This document shows, in pieces, positions 1-11,866 of a stretch of 64,000 nucleotides of DNA. The DNA comes from Ectothiorhodospira mobilis (GTDB taxonomy: Bacteria > Pseudomonadota > Gammaproteobacteria > Ectothiorhodospirales > Ectothiorhodospiraceae): positions 62,001-126,000 of the forward strand of contig NZ_FOUO01000007.1 of the NCBI RefSeq assembly GCF_900114895.1. Reading direction: 5' to 3'. Position numbers and translations under genes: made by a program. The number at the start of each line of letters is the position of its first letter. Position 1 is the stretch's first letter. A model generated the notes under the pieces. That model saw only the letters and a list, made by a program, of their open reading frames with translations. It ran no database searches and had not been told where the DNA came from.

Positions 1-2796
<2,796 letters not shown>

Positions 2797-2804
2797 GCCA
2801 GGCC

Positions 2805-4022
2805 ATGGCCGTGCACCTGCATGAACCCGAGACCCTGCTGCCCGTCCCCGGGGTGCGCCTGTCGGCGGTGGCCGCCGGCATCCGCTACCAGGGGCGGGAC
2901 GACCTGGTGCTGATGGAACTGGCCCCGGGGACCGCCTGCGCCGCGGTCTTCACCCGCAATGCCTTCTGCGCCGCCCCGGTGCAGGTGGCCCGCAGCCATC
3001 TGCAGCACTCGCGCAGCCCCCGCTACCTGCTCATCAACGCCGGCAATGCCAATGCCGGTACCGGCGAGGCGGGCAGGGTGGCGGCCCTGGACTGCTGCCG
3101 GGCGGTGGCCGGGGAGGGGGATTGCGCCCCCGAGGCGGTACTGCCCTTCTCCACCGGGGTGATCGGGGAACCCCTGCCGGTGGGGCGCATCACCACGGCG
3201 CTGCCGGCGGCCCGGTCCGCCCTGTCCGCCCAGGGCTGGATCCCGGCCATGCGCGCCATCATGACCACCGACACCGTGGGCAAGGGCATCAGCGAGCGGG
3301 TGACCCTCTCCGGTGGCGAGGTGACCCTCACCGGCATCGCCAAGGGTTCGGGCATGATCCACCCGGACATGGCCACCATGCTGGCCTTTGTGGCCACCGA
3401 TGCCCGTGTGCCCGAAGAGACCCTGCAGGACCTGCTCCAGGGCTGCGTGGACACCAGCTTCAACGCCATCACCGTGGACGGCGATACCTCCACCAACGAT
3501 GCCTGTGTCCTGGCGGCCACCGGGGCCTCCGGGGTGGGCCTGGCGGGAGAGGCCGACGTGGCGGCCTTCGCGGCCGCCCTGGACCGCGTCTGCCGCCACC
3601 TGGCCCAGGCCATCGTGCGCGACGGCGAGGGGGCCACCAAGTTTGTCACCGTGCGGGTGGAATCTGCCCGGGACATCGCCGAGGCCCGCCGCGTGGCCAC
3701 CACCGTGGCCCTCTCCCCCCTGGTGAAGACGGCCCTGTTCGCCAGCGATCCCAACTGGGGGCGCATCCTGGCGGCGGTGGGCCGGGCCGAAGTGGCGGAC
3801 CTGGACGTGGGGGCGGTGTGCATCCATCTGGACGAGGTGTGCATCGTCCGCAATGGGGGGCGCGACCCGGGATACCAGGAGGCGGACGGGGCCCGGGTCA
3901 TGGCCCGGGACGAGCCGGTGATCAGCATCCATCTGGGGGGGCGGGGTACGGCCTGCACCGAGATCTACACCTGCGATCTTTCCTTCGAGTACGTGCGCAT
4001 CAACGCCGAGTACCGCTCCTGA
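2805..4022 (+). CDS. argJ: Bifunctional glutamate N-acetyltransferase/amino-acid acetyltransferase ArgJ
   Basis: ArgJ moves the acetyl group from N-acetylornithine to glutamate, allowing a cyclic arginine pathway, and in bifunctional forms also makes N-acetylglutamate from acetyl-CoA. The 405-aa length is typical. The self-cleavage region [14 protein letters not shown] is present; the proenzyme is cut between Ala and Thr of ATML and that Thr becomes the catalytic nucleophile. The C-terminus [15 protein letters not shown] is also family-typical. I chose the ATG at 2805 because it gives [11 protein letters not shown], matching ArgJ N-termini; the frame runs back into secA to a GTG at 2748 but that extension looks spurious. 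Whether the acetyl-CoA activity is retained cannot be read from sequence. Confidence 0.95.
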   Translation: MAVHLHEPETLLPVPGVRLSAVAAGIRYQGRDDLVLMELAPGTACAAVFTRNAFCAAPVQVARSHLQHSRSPRYLLINAGNANAGTGEAGRVAALDCCRAVAGEGDCAPEAVLPFSTGVIGEPLPVGRITTALPAARSALSAQGWIPAMRAIMTTDTVGKGISERVTLSGGEVTLTGIAKGSGMIHPDMATMLAFVATDARVPEETLQDLLQGCVDTSFNAITVDGDTSTNDACVLAATGASGVGLAGEADVAAFAAALDRVCRHLAQAIVRDGEGATKFVTVRVESARDIAEARRVATTVALSPLVKTALFASDPNWGRILAAVGRAEVADLDVGAVCIHLDEVCIVRNGGRDPGYQEADGARVMARDEPVISIHLGGRGTACTEIYTCDLSFEYVRINAEYRS

Positions 4023-4080
4023 GGGGATCCCCCCATGCCGCGGCGGGTCCGCGGAGCTGCAAAGGCCTTTCTCCATACCC

Positions 4081-5058
4081 ATGACCGCACCCCGTTGCCT
4101 TGACGTCGCCATCGGCGTGATCCTGGATCCATCCGGGGCCTGTCTCGTGGCCCGCCGTCCCCGGGATCTGCCCCAGGGTGGGCGGTGGGAGTTCCCCGGC
4201 GGCAAGGTGGCCCCGGGGGAGTCACCGGCCCGGGCCCTGGCGCGGGAGCTGGACGAGGAGCTGGGGATCCTGCCCCGGCGGGCGGCGCCGCTGATCACCG
4301 TGGCCCATGATTACCCCGAGGGGTGCGTGCGTCTGCACGTGTTCACGGTCCATGGCTACGCCGGCAGCCCCCGGGGCCGGGAGGGACAGCCCCTGCGCTG
4401 GGTGCCCGTGCAGGACCTGCCGGGGCTGGAGTTCCCCGCCGCCAACCGGCCCATCCTGCGGGCCCTGAGCCTGCCGGACCGCTACCTGATCACCCCGGAT
4501 CATCCGGATCCGGAGGCGGTGCTGCGGGGGCTGGCCCGTACCCTGGAGAAGGGGACGGTGCGGCTGGTGCAGTTGCGGGCCCCGGCCTGGACGCAGGCAG
4601 AGGTGCTGGCCCTGGCGCGGGAGGCGGTGCCCCTGTGCCACCGCCATGGGGCCCGGATCCTGGTCAATGCCGACCCGCAAACGGCCGCTGCGGCGGGGGC
4701 CGACGGGGTCCATCTCAACGGGGTACGGCTGGCGCAGTGGGCGGCAAAGGGGGCGCGCCCCCAGGTGGGGGATGGGCAGCTCGTGGCCGCCTCCGTGCAC
4801 GACGCGGATTCCCTGGGGCAGGCCCGGGGCCTGGGATGTGATTTTGTCGTAATCTCCCCGGTGGCCCCCACGGCCACCCATCCGGGGGCCAGGCCTTTGG
4901 GCTGGAACCGGTTCGCGGAACTGGCGCGGGCCGCGGGTTGCCCCGTTTATGCCCTGGGGGGGATGACCCCGGCGCACATCCCCCGGGCCCGGGCTCGGGG
5001 CGGCCAGGGCGTGGCGGGGATCCGCGGCCTGTGGCAGGGGGAAGGGGTCGGCGGGTGA
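4081..5058 (+). CDS. Nudix hydrolase (MutT-like) fused to ThiE-like domain
   Basis: The N-terminal ~130 residues are a MutT-type Nudix domain: GGRWEFPGGKVAPGESPARA followed by ARELDEELGI forms the Nudix box for Mg2+-dependent hydrolysis of nucleoside diphosphate derivatives such as 8-oxo-dGTP. The remaining ~190 residues resemble thiamine phosphate synthase (TIM barrel), with RLVQLRAP, GADGVHLNG, ASVHD and YALGGM segments. This MutT-ThiE fusion is a known gammaproteobacterial architecture. The ThiE half departs from active enzymes (NAD where ND is expected; TATHPGARP at the phosphate-binding segment), so thiamine synthesis is doubtful. It lies 58 bases after argJ and converges with zapD. Confidence 0.85.
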   Translation: MTAPRCLDVAIGVILDPSGACLVARRPRDLPQGGRWEFPGGKVAPGESPARALARELDEELGILPRRAAPLITVAHDYPEGCVRLHVFTVHGYAGSPRGREGQPLRWVPVQDLPGLEFPAANRPILRALSLPDRYLITPDHPDPEAVLRGLARTLEKGTVRLVQLRAPAWTQAEVLALAREAVPLCHRHGARILVNADPQTAAAAGADGVHLNGVRLAQWAAKGARPQVGDGQLVAASVHDADSLGQARGLGCDFVVISPVAPTATHPGARPLGWNRFAELARAAGCPVYALGGMTPAHIPRARARGGQGVAGIRGLWQGEGVGG

Positions 5059-5119
5059 TCCCGGGCTACGGGGGCCGCGCCCACGGCCGGGCCCATCTCC
5101 GGGGAGGATGCACCGGGGT

Positions 5120-5962
5120 CTACAGGGCGCAGCAGGTGAGGACGAACTCCACGTCCCGGTTGCATTGCGGGGCGCGGTTGCGCAGGTCCCCGGGTTCCAG
5201 GAAACGCACGTTGAACCGCTGCCGGCCGGCGCTGATCTCGGGATAGCAGGGGGCGTTCTGCGGCAGGGCGATGCGGATCATCTGCCAGGGCTGGCCGGGA
5301 TCCAGGGTCTGCTCGTGGAAGCCCTGGGGCGCCGTCAGCTCCTTGGGGTTGCCGCTCTCGCGCACCAGCTTGAGGATCAGGGCCACCGCCTCCTGCACCA
5401 CGGAGAAGGGGGCCGCCCATTCCTCCAGCTGCCGCCGGCGTTCCGCCGCCGGGCGCATGAGCCAGAAGTGGTAGGCCGGCAGGTCGAAGTCACAGGTCCC
5501 CCCGGGGATGGCCGCCCGCTGGCGGATGCTGTTGAAGAAGTCGCTGCCCTTGACCGCCTGATCCAGCTGGCCGCTCAGGGTGTGGATGGATTCGATGAGG
5601 CGGCGCTGCTGTTTCATCACCGACTGCAGCCGCCGGGGGTCCACCCCGGGGTCCTCCCCCAGCCGGCTGAAATGGGCCACCTGGCGTTCCAGTTCCTTCA
5701 TGAGCTCACGCTTGAGATCCACCCGGTGGGTGAGGTTGATCAGTTCGATCAGGGTGAGCAGGCAATGGTGGGTGTCCGGACCGCTGTCCTGCTGCAGGCT
5801 GTGCCGGAAGCGCTGCATGAGCACCTCCAGGCGCATGAACAGACGCATGCGCTCATGCAGGGGCTGTTCGTAGATGACGGAACCCTTCACGGCTGGACCC
5901 GCTGGCGGTGGCTGGGGCGCATGATCTCTATTTTCCGTTCTGCGTCCGAAATTCACAAACAT
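5120..5962 (-). CDS. zapD: Cell division protein ZapD
   Basis: ZapD binds FtsZ and cross-links its filaments at the division ring. The core from VIYEQPLHERMRLFMRLEVL to the end matches ZapD in pattern and length (about 250 aa), with a helical N-terminal half and a beta-rich C-terminal half. The ATG at 5962 has a strong Shine-Dalgarno-like GAGGGG six bases upstream and gives 280 aa with a ~25-residue extension. A GTG at 5890 would give a product the length of E. coli ZapD but lacks a good ribosome site. It follows coaE by 27 bases in the widely conserved pilBCD-coaE-zapD order. The yacG gene that often follows is absent. Confidence 0.9.
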   Translation of the reverse strand: MFVNFGRRTENRDHAPQPPPAGPAVKGSVIYEQPLHERMRLFMRLEVLMQRFRHSLQQDSGPDTHHCLLTLIELINLTHRVDLKRELMKELERQVAHFSRLGEDPGVDPRRLQSVMKQQRRLIESIHTLSGQLDQAVKGSDFFNSIRQRAAIPGGTCDFDLPAYHFWLMRPAAERRRQLEEWAAPFSVVQEAVALILKLVRESGNPKELTAPQGFHEQTLDPGQPWQMIRIALPQNAPCYPEISAGRQRFNVRFLEPGDLRNRAPQCNRDVEFVLTCCAL

Positions 5963-5989
5963 GTCGTCCCCTCGGCCCGGGGAGGGCGG

Positions 5990-6631
5990 TCATGGATCCC
6001 CGGCGGAGGCGGCCCGTTCCAGGTAGCGGCGGTGCAGGGCCTCCACCCGCGGCTCCAGTTCGCTGGGTGGGCCGCTGTTGTCGATGACATCATCCGCGGC
6101 CTGCAGCCGGAGTTCCCGGGGGGCCTGGGCCTCCAGGATGGCCTGGATCTGCTGCGGTGATACGCCGTCCCGCGCCCCGGCCCGCTGCCGCTGCAGGTCC
6201 TGGGGACAATCCACCACCAGCACCCGGTCCACCCGGTGCTGCATCCCGGACTCGACCAGAAGGGGGGCCACCAACAGGCAGTAGGGGGCCTTAGTTGTTG
6301 ATTTTTGGCGATCTATTGCCTCCCAGATCATAGGGTGAAGGATTCCCTCCAGTCTGTGACGGGCTTGGCTGTTCCGGAATACCCGGTCCCGGAGGGCGGC
6401 CCGATCCAGCTGTCCCCGCGGATCCAGGATGTCCTCGCCGAAGGCCTCCACCAGGGCCCGCAACCCGGGGGTGCCCGGGGCCACCACCTGCCGGGCCACC
6501 CGGTCGGCATCGATGATCCCGGCGCCGCGGGCCTCGAACAGGCGGGCCACGGTGGACTTGCCGCTGCCGATGCCGCCGGTGAGACCGACGGTGAAGGGGG
6601 CCGTGGGGGAGGCGGCGGGTGTGGGGATCAT
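5990..6631 (-). CDS. coaE: Dephospho-CoA kinase
   Basis: CoaE phosphorylates the ribose 3'-OH of dephospho-CoA, the last step of coenzyme A synthesis; coaD, the preceding step, is at 29299. The 213-aa product carries the P-loop GLTGGIGSGKST near residue 15, IDADRVARQ, and the lid/CoA region including LVAPLLVESG and VLVVDCP. The ATG at 6631 shares its A with the last base of the pilD stop (TGATG), so translation is coupled to pilD. The frame stays open further upstream, inside pilD, but that is a GC-rich shadow. Confidence 0.94.
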   Translation of the reverse strand: MIPTPAASPTAPFTVGLTGGIGSGKSTVARLFEARGAGIIDADRVARQVVAPGTPGLRALVEAFGEDILDPRGQLDRAALRDRVFRNSQARHRLEGILHPMIWEAIDRQKSTTKAPYCLLVAPLLVESGMQHRVDRVLVVDCPQDLQRQRAGARDGVSPQQIQAILEAQAPRELRLQAADDVIDNSGPPSELEPRVEALHRRYLERAASAGDP

Positions 6632-7509
6632 CACCAGGCCAGGCCCGCACCGCGCAGGTAGGCCGTCACCAGGGGGTCGCCCCAGAGCAGGGCGATCCAG
6701 CCGGCGGCGGCCAGGTAGGGACCGAAGGGGATGGGCAACTCCCGGTCGCGTCCGCGCAGGACGATGAGGGCGATGCCCACCAGGGCCCCCACCAGGGAGG
6801 CCAGGAGGATGACCAGTGGCAGCATCTGCCAGCCCAGCCAGGCCCCCAGCAGGGCGAAGAGCTTGAAGTCGCCATAGCCCATGCCTTCCTTGCCGGTGAG
6901 CAGGCGGAAGGCCTGGTACACGCCCCACAGGCTGAGATAGCCGATCACCGCCCCCAGGAGGCTGCTGGTGGGGTCGGTGAAGAGGGTCCCCAGATTGACC
7001 AGCAGCCCGAGCCAGAGTACCGGCAGGGTGAGGGCATCCGGCAGCAGGGAGGTGCGCAGGTCGATCACCGCCAGGGCCAGCAGGCTCCAGGTGAGGGCCA
7101 GGGCGGCCGCCCCGGCCCAGGTGACCCCGAAATGGGCCACCACCACCACGGACAGCACCGCCGTCACCCCCTCCACCAGGGGGTACTGGGGGGAGATGCG
7201 GGCGCGGCAGGCGGCGCAGCGTCCGCGCAGCACCAGATAGCTGAGCAGGGGGATGTTCTCCAGGGGGCCGATGCGGTGTCCGCAGGCGGGGCAGCGGGAT
7301 CCGGGCACCAGCAGGTTGAAGGGGCCATGGGCCTCTTCCCCGGCCGCGTCCTCGTTCCCCAGCCAGGCGCGGGCCTCGCGCTGCCATTGGCGTTCCATCA
7401 TCACCGGCAGGCGGTGGATGACCACATTGAGGAAGCTCCCTATCACCGCCCCCAGCAGGGCGGCGGCAGCGAGGATCCAGGCGGGGTGCAGGCCGAGCAG
7501 ATCCGTCAT
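6631..7509 (-). CDS. pilD: Type IV prepilin peptidase/N-methyltransferase PilD
   Basis: PilD cleaves the leader of type IV prepilins and pseudopilins and methylates the new N-terminus, in the inner membrane. The 292-aa protein is highly hydrophobic. It contains the two CxxC pairs (CPAC, CAAC) of the cytoplasmic domain and the two catalytic aspartates: one in AVIDLRTSLLPD and one in GMGYGDFK (GxGD signature). Its ATG overlaps the pilC stop (ATGA), placing it in the pilB-pilC-pilD-coaE operon. No pilin gene lies in the window, so its substrates are encoded elsewhere. Confidence 0.95.
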   Translation of the reverse strand: MTDLLGLHPAWILAAAALLGAVIGSFLNVVIHRLPVMMERQWQREARAWLGNEDAAGEEAHGPFNLLVPGSRCPACGHRIGPLENIPLLSYLVLRGRCAACRARISPQYPLVEGVTAVLSVVVVAHFGVTWAGAAALALTWSLLALAVIDLRTSLLPDALTLPVLWLGLLVNLGTLFTDPTSSLLGAVIGYLSLWGVYQAFRLLTGKEGMGYGDFKLFALLGAWLGWQMLPLVILLASLVGALVGIALIVLRGRDRELPIPFGPYLAAAGWIALLWGDPLVTAYLRGAGLAW

Positions 7510-8714
7510 ACCACCGACCCCAGCTGGAAGATGGGCAGGTACATGGCGATCACCAGGCCGCCCACCACGATCCCCAAAAAGGCCATGATCATGGGCTCCA
7601 TGAGGCTGGAGAGGGCATCCACCATGTTGTCCACCTCCTCCTCGTAGAAGTCCGCCACCTTGCCCAGCATCTCGTCCAGGGAGCCGGATTCTTCACCGAT
7701 GGCCACCATCTGCACCACCATGTTGGGGAATACGTTGGTGTCGCGCATGGCCTGTTGCAGCTGGGTGCCGCCGGCGGTCTCATCGCGCATGCGCATGGTG
7801 GCCTCGTAGTAGAGGGCGTTGCCGGTGGCCCCGGCCACCGACTGCATGGCCTCCACCAGGGGGACGCCGGCGGAGAACATGGTGGCCAGGGTGCGGGCGA
7901 AGCGGGCGATGGCCGCCTTGCGCAGCAGTTCCCCCACCACCGGGATGCGCAGGGAGAGCAGGTCCAGTTGCCGGCGAAAGCCCGGGGAGCGCTTGCGCGC
8001 CTGGGTGAAGGCGACCCCGGCCAGGGCGATGCCGCCGAAGACGGCCCACCAGTAGGCCTGAAAGAACTCGGAGATGCCGATGACAAAGCGGGTGAAGACC
8101 GGCAGGTCGGCGCCGAATCCCCGGAACAGGTCCTGGAACTGGGGCACCACGAAGATCAGCAGGATGGCGGTGACGATGAAGGCCACCACGATCACCGCCG
8201 CCGGGTAGAACATGGCCTTCTTGATCTTGGCCTTGAGGGATTCGGTCTTCTCCTTATAAGTGGCGATGCGGTTCAGCAGGGTCTCCAGGGCCCCGGACTG
8301 CTCGCCGGCGCTCACCAGGTTGACCACCAGGTCATCGAACTGCAGGGGGTGCCTGCGCAGGGCGCTGGCGAAGGTGGAGCCGCCCTCCACATCCGACTTG
8401 ATGCGGATGATCAGCTCCTGCATGGAGGGGTTCTCGTGCCCACGCCCCACGATCTCGAAGGCCTGCACCAAGGGGACGCCAGCACTCATCATGGTGGACA
8501 TCTGACGCAGGAACACGGCCACGTCCTTGGGCGTGATCTTCTTCTTGGCGCCGAACAGGGGCTTGGGTTTCTTTCGGATCTTCAGGGGGTTGATGCCCTG
8601 GCGCCGCAGCTCGGCCTTGGCCAGGTTCTCGCTGGTGGCGCTGGTCTCCCCCTTGACCCGCACCCCCTTCTTGTCCACCCCTTCCCAGATGAAGATCGTG
8701 GTTGACTCGGCCAT
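7506..8714 (-). CDS. pilC: Type IV pilus inner-membrane platform protein PilC
   Basis: PilC (GspF family) is the inner-membrane platform linking the PilB/PilT motors to pilus assembly. The 402-aa product shows the two repeated T2SSF cytoplasmic domains, each followed by membrane segments: DVAVFLRQMSTMMSAGVPL in the first half and ARFARTLATMFSAGVPLVEA in the second. A hydrophobic block (VIVVAFIVTAILLIFVVPQF) lies between them and a C-terminal membrane helix ends the protein. The start is 3 bases after the pilB stop and the stop overlaps the pilD start. Confidence 0.95.
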   Translation of the reverse strand: MAESTTIFIWEGVDKKGVRVKGETSATSENLAKAELRRQGINPLKIRKKPKPLFGAKKKITPKDVAVFLRQMSTMMSAGVPLVQAFEIVGRGHENPSMQELIIRIKSDVEGGSTFASALRRHPLQFDDLVVNLVSAGEQSGALETLLNRIATYKEKTESLKAKIKKAMFYPAAVIVVAFIVTAILLIFVVPQFQDLFRGFGADLPVFTRFVIGISEFFQAYWWAVFGGIALAGVAFTQARKRSPGFRRQLDLLSLRIPVVGELLRKAAIARFARTLATMFSAGVPLVEAMQSVAGATGNALYYEATMRMRDETAGGTQLQQAMRDTNVFPNMVVQMVAIGEESGSLDEMLGKVADFYEEEVDNMVDALSSLMEPMIMAFLGIVVGGLVIAMYLPIFQLGSVV

Positions 8715-8717
8715 GGT

Positions 8718-10433
8718 TTAATCCTTGGTGACGCGGTTGATCTCTTCGAGGCTGGTGATGCCCGCCTTGACCTTGAGCAGCCCGGCGCGGCGCAGGTCGT
8801 CCACCCCCTCGCTGCGCGCCTGTTCCGCCAGCTGCATGGCGTTGCCCCCCTCCAGGATCAGACGCTGCATGGACTCGGACACGGGCAGGACCTGGTAGAT
8901 GCCCACCCGGCCCTTGTAACCCTGGGTGCAGCGGTCGCAGCCCACGGGCTTGTACAGGGTGATCCCCTGTTCCACTTCTTCCTCGGTGAAGCCCTCCTCC
9001 AGCAGCACCTCCTTGGGCACCTCCTCCGGGGCCTTGCAATGATTGCACAGGCGCCGTGCCAGACGCTGGGCAATGATCAGCAGGATGGAGGAGGCGATGT
9101 TGTAGGCGGGCACGCCCATGTTGGCCAGCCGGGTGAGGGTCTGGGGGGCGTCGTTGGTGTGCAGGGTGGAGAGCACCAGATGTCCCGTCTGCGCCGCCTT
9201 GATGGCGATTTCCGCCGTCTCCAGGTCGCGGATCTCCCCCACCATGATCACGTCCGGGTCCTGGCGCAGGAAGGCGCGCAGGGCGCTGGCGAAGGTGAGC
9301 CCCACCTTGGTGTTGACGTTCACCTGGTTGATGCCGGGCATGTTGATCTCCGCCGGGTCCTCGGCGGTGGAGATGTTGCGGTCCGGGGTATTGAGGATGC
9401 CCAGGCCCGTGTACAGGGACACGGTCTTGCCCGAACCCGTGGGGCCGGTGACCAGGATCATGCCGTAGGGCTTGCTCAGGGCATTCATGTAGAGCTCTTT
9501 CTGGTGGGGCTCGTAGCCCAGTTCGTCGATGCCCAAAAAGGCGCTGGTGGGGTCCAGGATACGCAGCACCACCTTCTCGCCGTAGAGGGTGGGGCAGGTG
9601 TTGACGCGAAAGTCGATGGCGCGGTTGCGCGAGAGCTGCATCTTGATGCGCCCGTCCTGGGGGATGCGCCGCTCGGAGATGTCCATGCGGGAGAGGACCT
9701 TGATGCGGGCGATGATGCGCGGCGCTAGGTTCACCGGGGGATGGGCCACCTCGGTGAGCACCCCGTCCATGCGAAAGCGCACCCGGAATTCCCGCTCGTA
9801 GGGTTCGAAGTGGATGTCCGAGGCCTTCTTGTTGATGGCATCCAGCATGACCTTGTTGACGAAGCGCACCACCGGGGTGTCGTCCAGCTCGCTCTCGGAG
9901 ACCTCCGGTCCCTTGTCGTCCTCATCGCTCTTGAGCTGGAGGTCGTCCAGGTCCTCGTCCATGAGGCCTTCCATCATGCTGCGGGAGTCGTTGAGGCTGT
10001 CTTCGATGAGCCGGGTGAGCTTGTCCTGTTCCACCAGCACCGGCTCGGTGGCGATGCCGGTGTTGAACTTGATCTCATCCAGGGCGGTGAGGTTCATGGG
10101 ATCGGCCAGGCCCACGAACAGCCGGTTGCCCCGGCGGTACAGGGGCAGGGCCTGGTGCTGGCGCACCAGCTTCTCGTCCACCAGGTTGCGGGGCAGGTGC
10201 TCCCGGTCCAGGGCCTCCAGGTCGAATACGGGGGTGCCGAATTCCTCCGAGGCCGCCTGGGCCAGGTCGCGGGCGTTCACCAGCTTCTCGTCCACCAGGC
10301 AGGCCACCAGGGGGACGCGCTTCTTGCGCGCCTGTTCCATGGCCCGGTTGGCGTCGGATTCGTTGAGGAGTCCGTCCTGGACCAGTCTGCGGGCGAGGCC
10401 GCTGAGGGGCAGGGAGCTGGCGGGTGTCGACAT
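8718..10433 (-). CDS. pilB: Type IV pilus assembly ATPase PilB
   Basis: PilB is the hexameric ATPase that powers pilus extension. The 571-aa protein has an N-terminal GspE_N/MshE-like domain (residues ~1-150, with LVDEKLVNARDLAQ and LPLYRRGNRLFVG) and a C-terminal secretion ATPase domain with Walker A GPTGSGKT, an Asp box (TAEDPAEI), Walker B (VIMVGEIRD) and a His box (LSTLHTND). Paired cysteines CNHC and CDRC form the zinc site typical of extension ATPases and absent from PilT. First gene of the pilB-C-D-coaE-zapD run. The 68-base gap to pilR probably carries its promoter, but I see no clear consensus. Confidence 0.96.
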   Translation of the reverse strand: MSTPASSLPLSGLARRLVQDGLLNESDANRAMEQARKKRVPLVACLVDEKLVNARDLAQAASEEFGTPVFDLEALDREHLPRNLVDEKLVRQHQALPLYRRGNRLFVGLADPMNLTALDEIKFNTGIATEPVLVEQDKLTRLIEDSLNDSRSMMEGLMDEDLDDLQLKSDEDDKGPEVSESELDDTPVVRFVNKVMLDAINKKASDIHFEPYEREFRVRFRMDGVLTEVAHPPVNLAPRIIARIKVLSRMDISERRIPQDGRIKMQLSRNRAIDFRVNTCPTLYGEKVVLRILDPTSAFLGIDELGYEPHQKELYMNALSKPYGMILVTGPTGSGKTVSLYTGLGILNTPDRNISTAEDPAEINMPGINQVNVNTKVGLTFASALRAFLRQDPDVIMVGEIRDLETAEIAIKAAQTGHLVLSTLHTNDAPQTLTRLANMGVPAYNIASSILLIIAQRLARRLCNHCKAPEEVPKEVLLEEGFTEEEVEQGITLYKPVGCDRCTQGYKGRVGIYQVLPVSESMQRLILEGGNAMQLAEQARSEGVDDLRRAGLLKVKAGITSLEEINRVTKD

Positions 10434-10501
10434 GGTGGACCGTTCTGGGTATGGATTGGGGGCGGGGGCTTCACACGGCCGTGGTCGCGTGTCCGGCGGC
10501 G

Positions 10502-11845
10502 TCAGTCATGGTGAAGCCCCAACTGTCTCAGGCGAAAACGCATCTGGCGCCGGGTCAGGCCCAGCAGACGGGCCGCGGCGTCGGCCTCGCCGCCACTGCG
10601 CTCCAGGGCCTGGAGGAGGGCCTGTTTCTCCTCCGATGCCAGCCGTGCCTCCAGGGGTTCCCCGCAGGCCCGGGCAGGGGGGGGCTCCACGGCACTGGGA
10701 AACTGCAGGTCCTGGGGGCCGATGAGCGCCCCGTCCGAGAGGGTAGCCGCCCGCTCCAGGATGTTTTCCAGCTCGCGCACGTTGCCGGGATAGTCGTAGC
10801 GCTCCAGCCGCGCCAGGGCCTCGGGGCTGAGCCGCCGGCGCCCCTCCGCCGCGCGTTGCGCCAGGCGCTCCAGGATATGTTCCGCCAGTTGCGGCAGGTC
10901 CTCCATGCGCTCCCGCAGGCTGGGCACCCGCAGCTCGATCACATTGAGCCGGTAGAAGAGGTCCTGGCGGAACCGGCCCGCCTGGACCTCCTGGGTGAGG
11001 TCTTTGTGGGAGGCGGAGAGGATGCGCACGTCCGTGGCGGTCTCCGTCTGGGCCCCCACCGGCCGCACCGCCCGTTCCTGGATGGCCCGCAGGAGTTTCA
11101 CCTGCATGTGCAGGGGCAGTTCCGCCACCTCGTCGAGGAACAGGGTACCGCCGTGGGCGGCCTGGAAGAGCCCGGGCCGGTCGGCGGTGGCCCCGGTGAA
11201 GCTCCCCTTGACGTGGCCGAAGAACTCGCTCTCCATCAATTCGGTGGGGATGGCGCCGCAGTTCACCGGAACGAACGGCTGGTCCGCCCGCGGACCCCGG
11301 CGGTGGATCTCCCGGGCCACCCGCTCCTTGCCGCTGCCGGACTCCCCGAGAATATAGACCGGGGCCTGGCTGCGCGCCAGCTTGGTCAGGGTCTCCTTCA
11401 GCCGGCGCATGGCCGGGGCATCCCCCAACAGGGGTTCCCCCTCCCCCTCGCCGGGCGATGGCGTGCCCTTCCCTTCCCCGGAGAGCTTGAGCGCCGTGTG
11501 CACCAGGTCCCGCAGGGTCTTGAGTTCCACCGGCTTGGAGACGAAATCGAAGGCCCCGGCCTTGAGGGCCTGTACCGCGGTGTCCACGCAGCCGTAGGCC
11601 GTGATCACCGCCACCGGTAATCGGGGATGGCGTTCCTGGATGTATTGCACCAGTTCGATGCCGTCCCCGTCCGGCAGGCGCATGTCGGTGAGGCACAGGT
11701 CAAAGTGGTCGCTCTCCAGAAACCCCCGGGCTTGGGACAATGAGTTGGCGGCGCGGGTCTGCAGTTTCATCCGCCCCAGGGTGATCTCCAGCAACTCCCG
11801 GATGTCGGGTTCGTCATCGATGATCAGAACGTTGCGGATGCCCAT
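10502..11845 (-). CDS. pilR: Sigma-54-dependent response regulator PilR
   Basis: PilR activates sigma-54 transcription of pilin genes. The 447-aa protein has a receiver domain (residues 1-120; IIDDEPD, phospho-acceptor in LTDMRLPDGDG, K in VSKPVE), a central AAA+ domain (Walker A GESGSGKE, sigma-54 contact loop GSFTGA as a GAFTGA variant, Walker B LFLDEVAELP) and a C-terminal Fis-type helix-turn-helix (DAAARLLGLTRRQMRFRL). The A-to-S change in the loop also occurs in other PilR proteins as I recall them. It lies 21 bases downstream of pilS, its cognate kinase gene. Confidence 0.95.
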   Translation of the reverse strand: MGIRNVLIIDDEPDIRELLEITLGRMKLQTRAANSLSQARGFLESDHFDLCLTDMRLPDGDGIELVQYIQERHPRLPVAVITAYGCVDTAVQALKAGAFDFVSKPVELKTLRDLVHTALKLSGEGKGTPSPGEGEGEPLLGDAPAMRRLKETLTKLARSQAPVYILGESGSGKERVAREIHRRGPRADQPFVPVNCGAIPTELMESEFFGHVKGSFTGATADRPGLFQAAHGGTLFLDEVAELPLHMQVKLLRAIQERAVRPVGAQTETATDVRILSASHKDLTQEVQAGRFRQDLFYRLNVIELRVPSLRERMEDLPQLAEHILERLAQRAAEGRRRLSPEALARLERYDYPGNVRELENILERAATLSDGALIGPQDLQFPSAVEPPPARACGEPLEARLASEEKQALLQALERSGGEADAAARLLGLTRRQMRFRLRQLGLHHD

Positions 11846-11866
11846 AGGGGTGACGTCGGCCTTGGC

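Noticed and set aside
5059-5119. Expected yacG gene after zapD
   Set aside because: The 61-base gap has no room for it and no CxxC-rich frame; the gene is absent here.
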